From Sporosarcina sp. (GTDB lineage: Bacteria > Bacillota > Bacilli > Bacillales_A > Planococcaceae), in the NCBI GenBank assembly GCA_029263945.1, contig JARIDM010000107.1:1-23113 (forward strand): 23,113 nt of DNA, in the 5' to 3' direction. This document shows, in pieces, positions 22,957 through 23,113 of this stretch. The notes beneath the pieces were generated by a model. The model did not search any database. It worked only from the letters and a program-made list of their open reading frames with translations, and was not told where the DNA came from. A program made the translations under genes and the position numbers. Within the stretch, counting starts at the first letter, position 1, and each line of letters opens with the position of its first letter.

Positions 22957-23113
22957 GTTGTCGTTGAGAAGCGGCAAAGCAAAATAAAAGGAATTGAAAT
23001 TCACTTCCTTCTATATAACGAACCTTGAACCTTGAAAACTGAACAGCAAAACGTCAAGAACACATTAAGTGCAAGGCACTTAATAAATCGTTTGAAACAC
23101 TTCGGTGTTTTGG
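22957..23113 (+). other. rRNA operon leader (precursor 5' region of 16S)
   Basis: This transcribed leader contains GAACCTTGAAAACTGAACAG, a phrase typical of Bacillales rRNA leaders and spacers. It also has a hairpin TTAAGTGC-AAG-GCACTTAA (23065-23083) and a UUCG tetraloop hairpin AAACAC-TTCG-GTGTTT (23095-23110). The mature 16S start motif (GAGTTTGATCCTGG) is not reached, so the gene lies just past the edge. The rest of the 22772-22921 gap shows only a 10-bp direct repeat (22777-22786 and 22809-22818) and no clear terminator for the HD-GYP gene. Confidence 0.85.

Noticed and set aside
1..23113. Mobile element, CRISPR array, prophage, toxin-antitoxin or biosynthetic cluster
   Set aside because: The window was read through for transposase, integrase, repeat-spacer and toxin-like patterns. 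All genes but the HD-GYP-like one belong to the conserved Bacillales origin neighbourhood, with no boundary of transfer.

Overview
The window is the chromosomal replication-origin region of a low-GC, spore-forming Bacillota of the order Bacillales (Bacillaceae/Planococcaceae type). The evidence is the gene order ychF - DUF951 - MscS - yyaC - DUF554 - spo0J - soj - noc - rsmG - mnmG - mnmE - jag - yidC - rnpA - rpmH - oriC - dnaA - dnaN - yaaA - recF - gyrB - gyrA - (HD-GYP) - rRNA operon. Further support comes from Bacillus-type DnaA boxes and parS sites, and from sporulation-linked genes (yyaC, soj/spo0J, spoIIIJ-type yidC with jag). The species cannot be named from this sequence alone.

Left arm (1-12275), almost all on the minus strand, transcribed away from oriC. 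At the edge lies the 5' part of ychF, preceded by its own promoter, then a small DUF951 gene overlapping a mechanosensitive-channel gene. yyaC is the only plus-strand gene here and runs convergently into a DUF554 membrane-protein gene, with an 18-codon overlap. Next come the chromosome-segregation genes spo0J (ParB), soj (ParA) and noc, with one parS site inside spo0J and one between noc and rsmG. The tRNA/rRNA modification genes rsmG, mnmG and mnmE follow. The last cluster is jag, yidC, rnpA and rpmH (RNA binding, membrane insertion, tRNA processing, ribosome).

oriC (about 12276-12791 and 14142-14308) is bipartite around dnaA, as in Bacillus subtilis. Seven consensus DnaA boxes lie upstream of dnaA. 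One consensus box, four near-consensus boxes, a GC cluster, DnaA-trios and an AT-rich unwinding element lie between dnaA and dnaN. A separate back-to-back pair of DnaA boxes sits upstream of mnmE.

Right arm (12792-23113), all on the plus strand: initiator, sliding clamp, S4 protein, RecF, both gyrase subunits, then an HD-GYP-type protein whose metal-binding HD motif is degenerate, then a strong rRNA promoter and leader. The 16S gene itself starts beyond the window.

Most genes are orthodox housekeeping genes and I see no phage, insertion sequence, CRISPR array or clearly new system. The points worth a second look are the degenerate HD-GYP protein, the DnaA-box pair at mnmE, the inverted repeat upstream of soj, the yyaC/DUF554 overlap, and the lack of the remB gene that many Bacillus species carry between recF and gyrB. 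Non-ATG starts (TTG or GTG) are inferred for six core genes.
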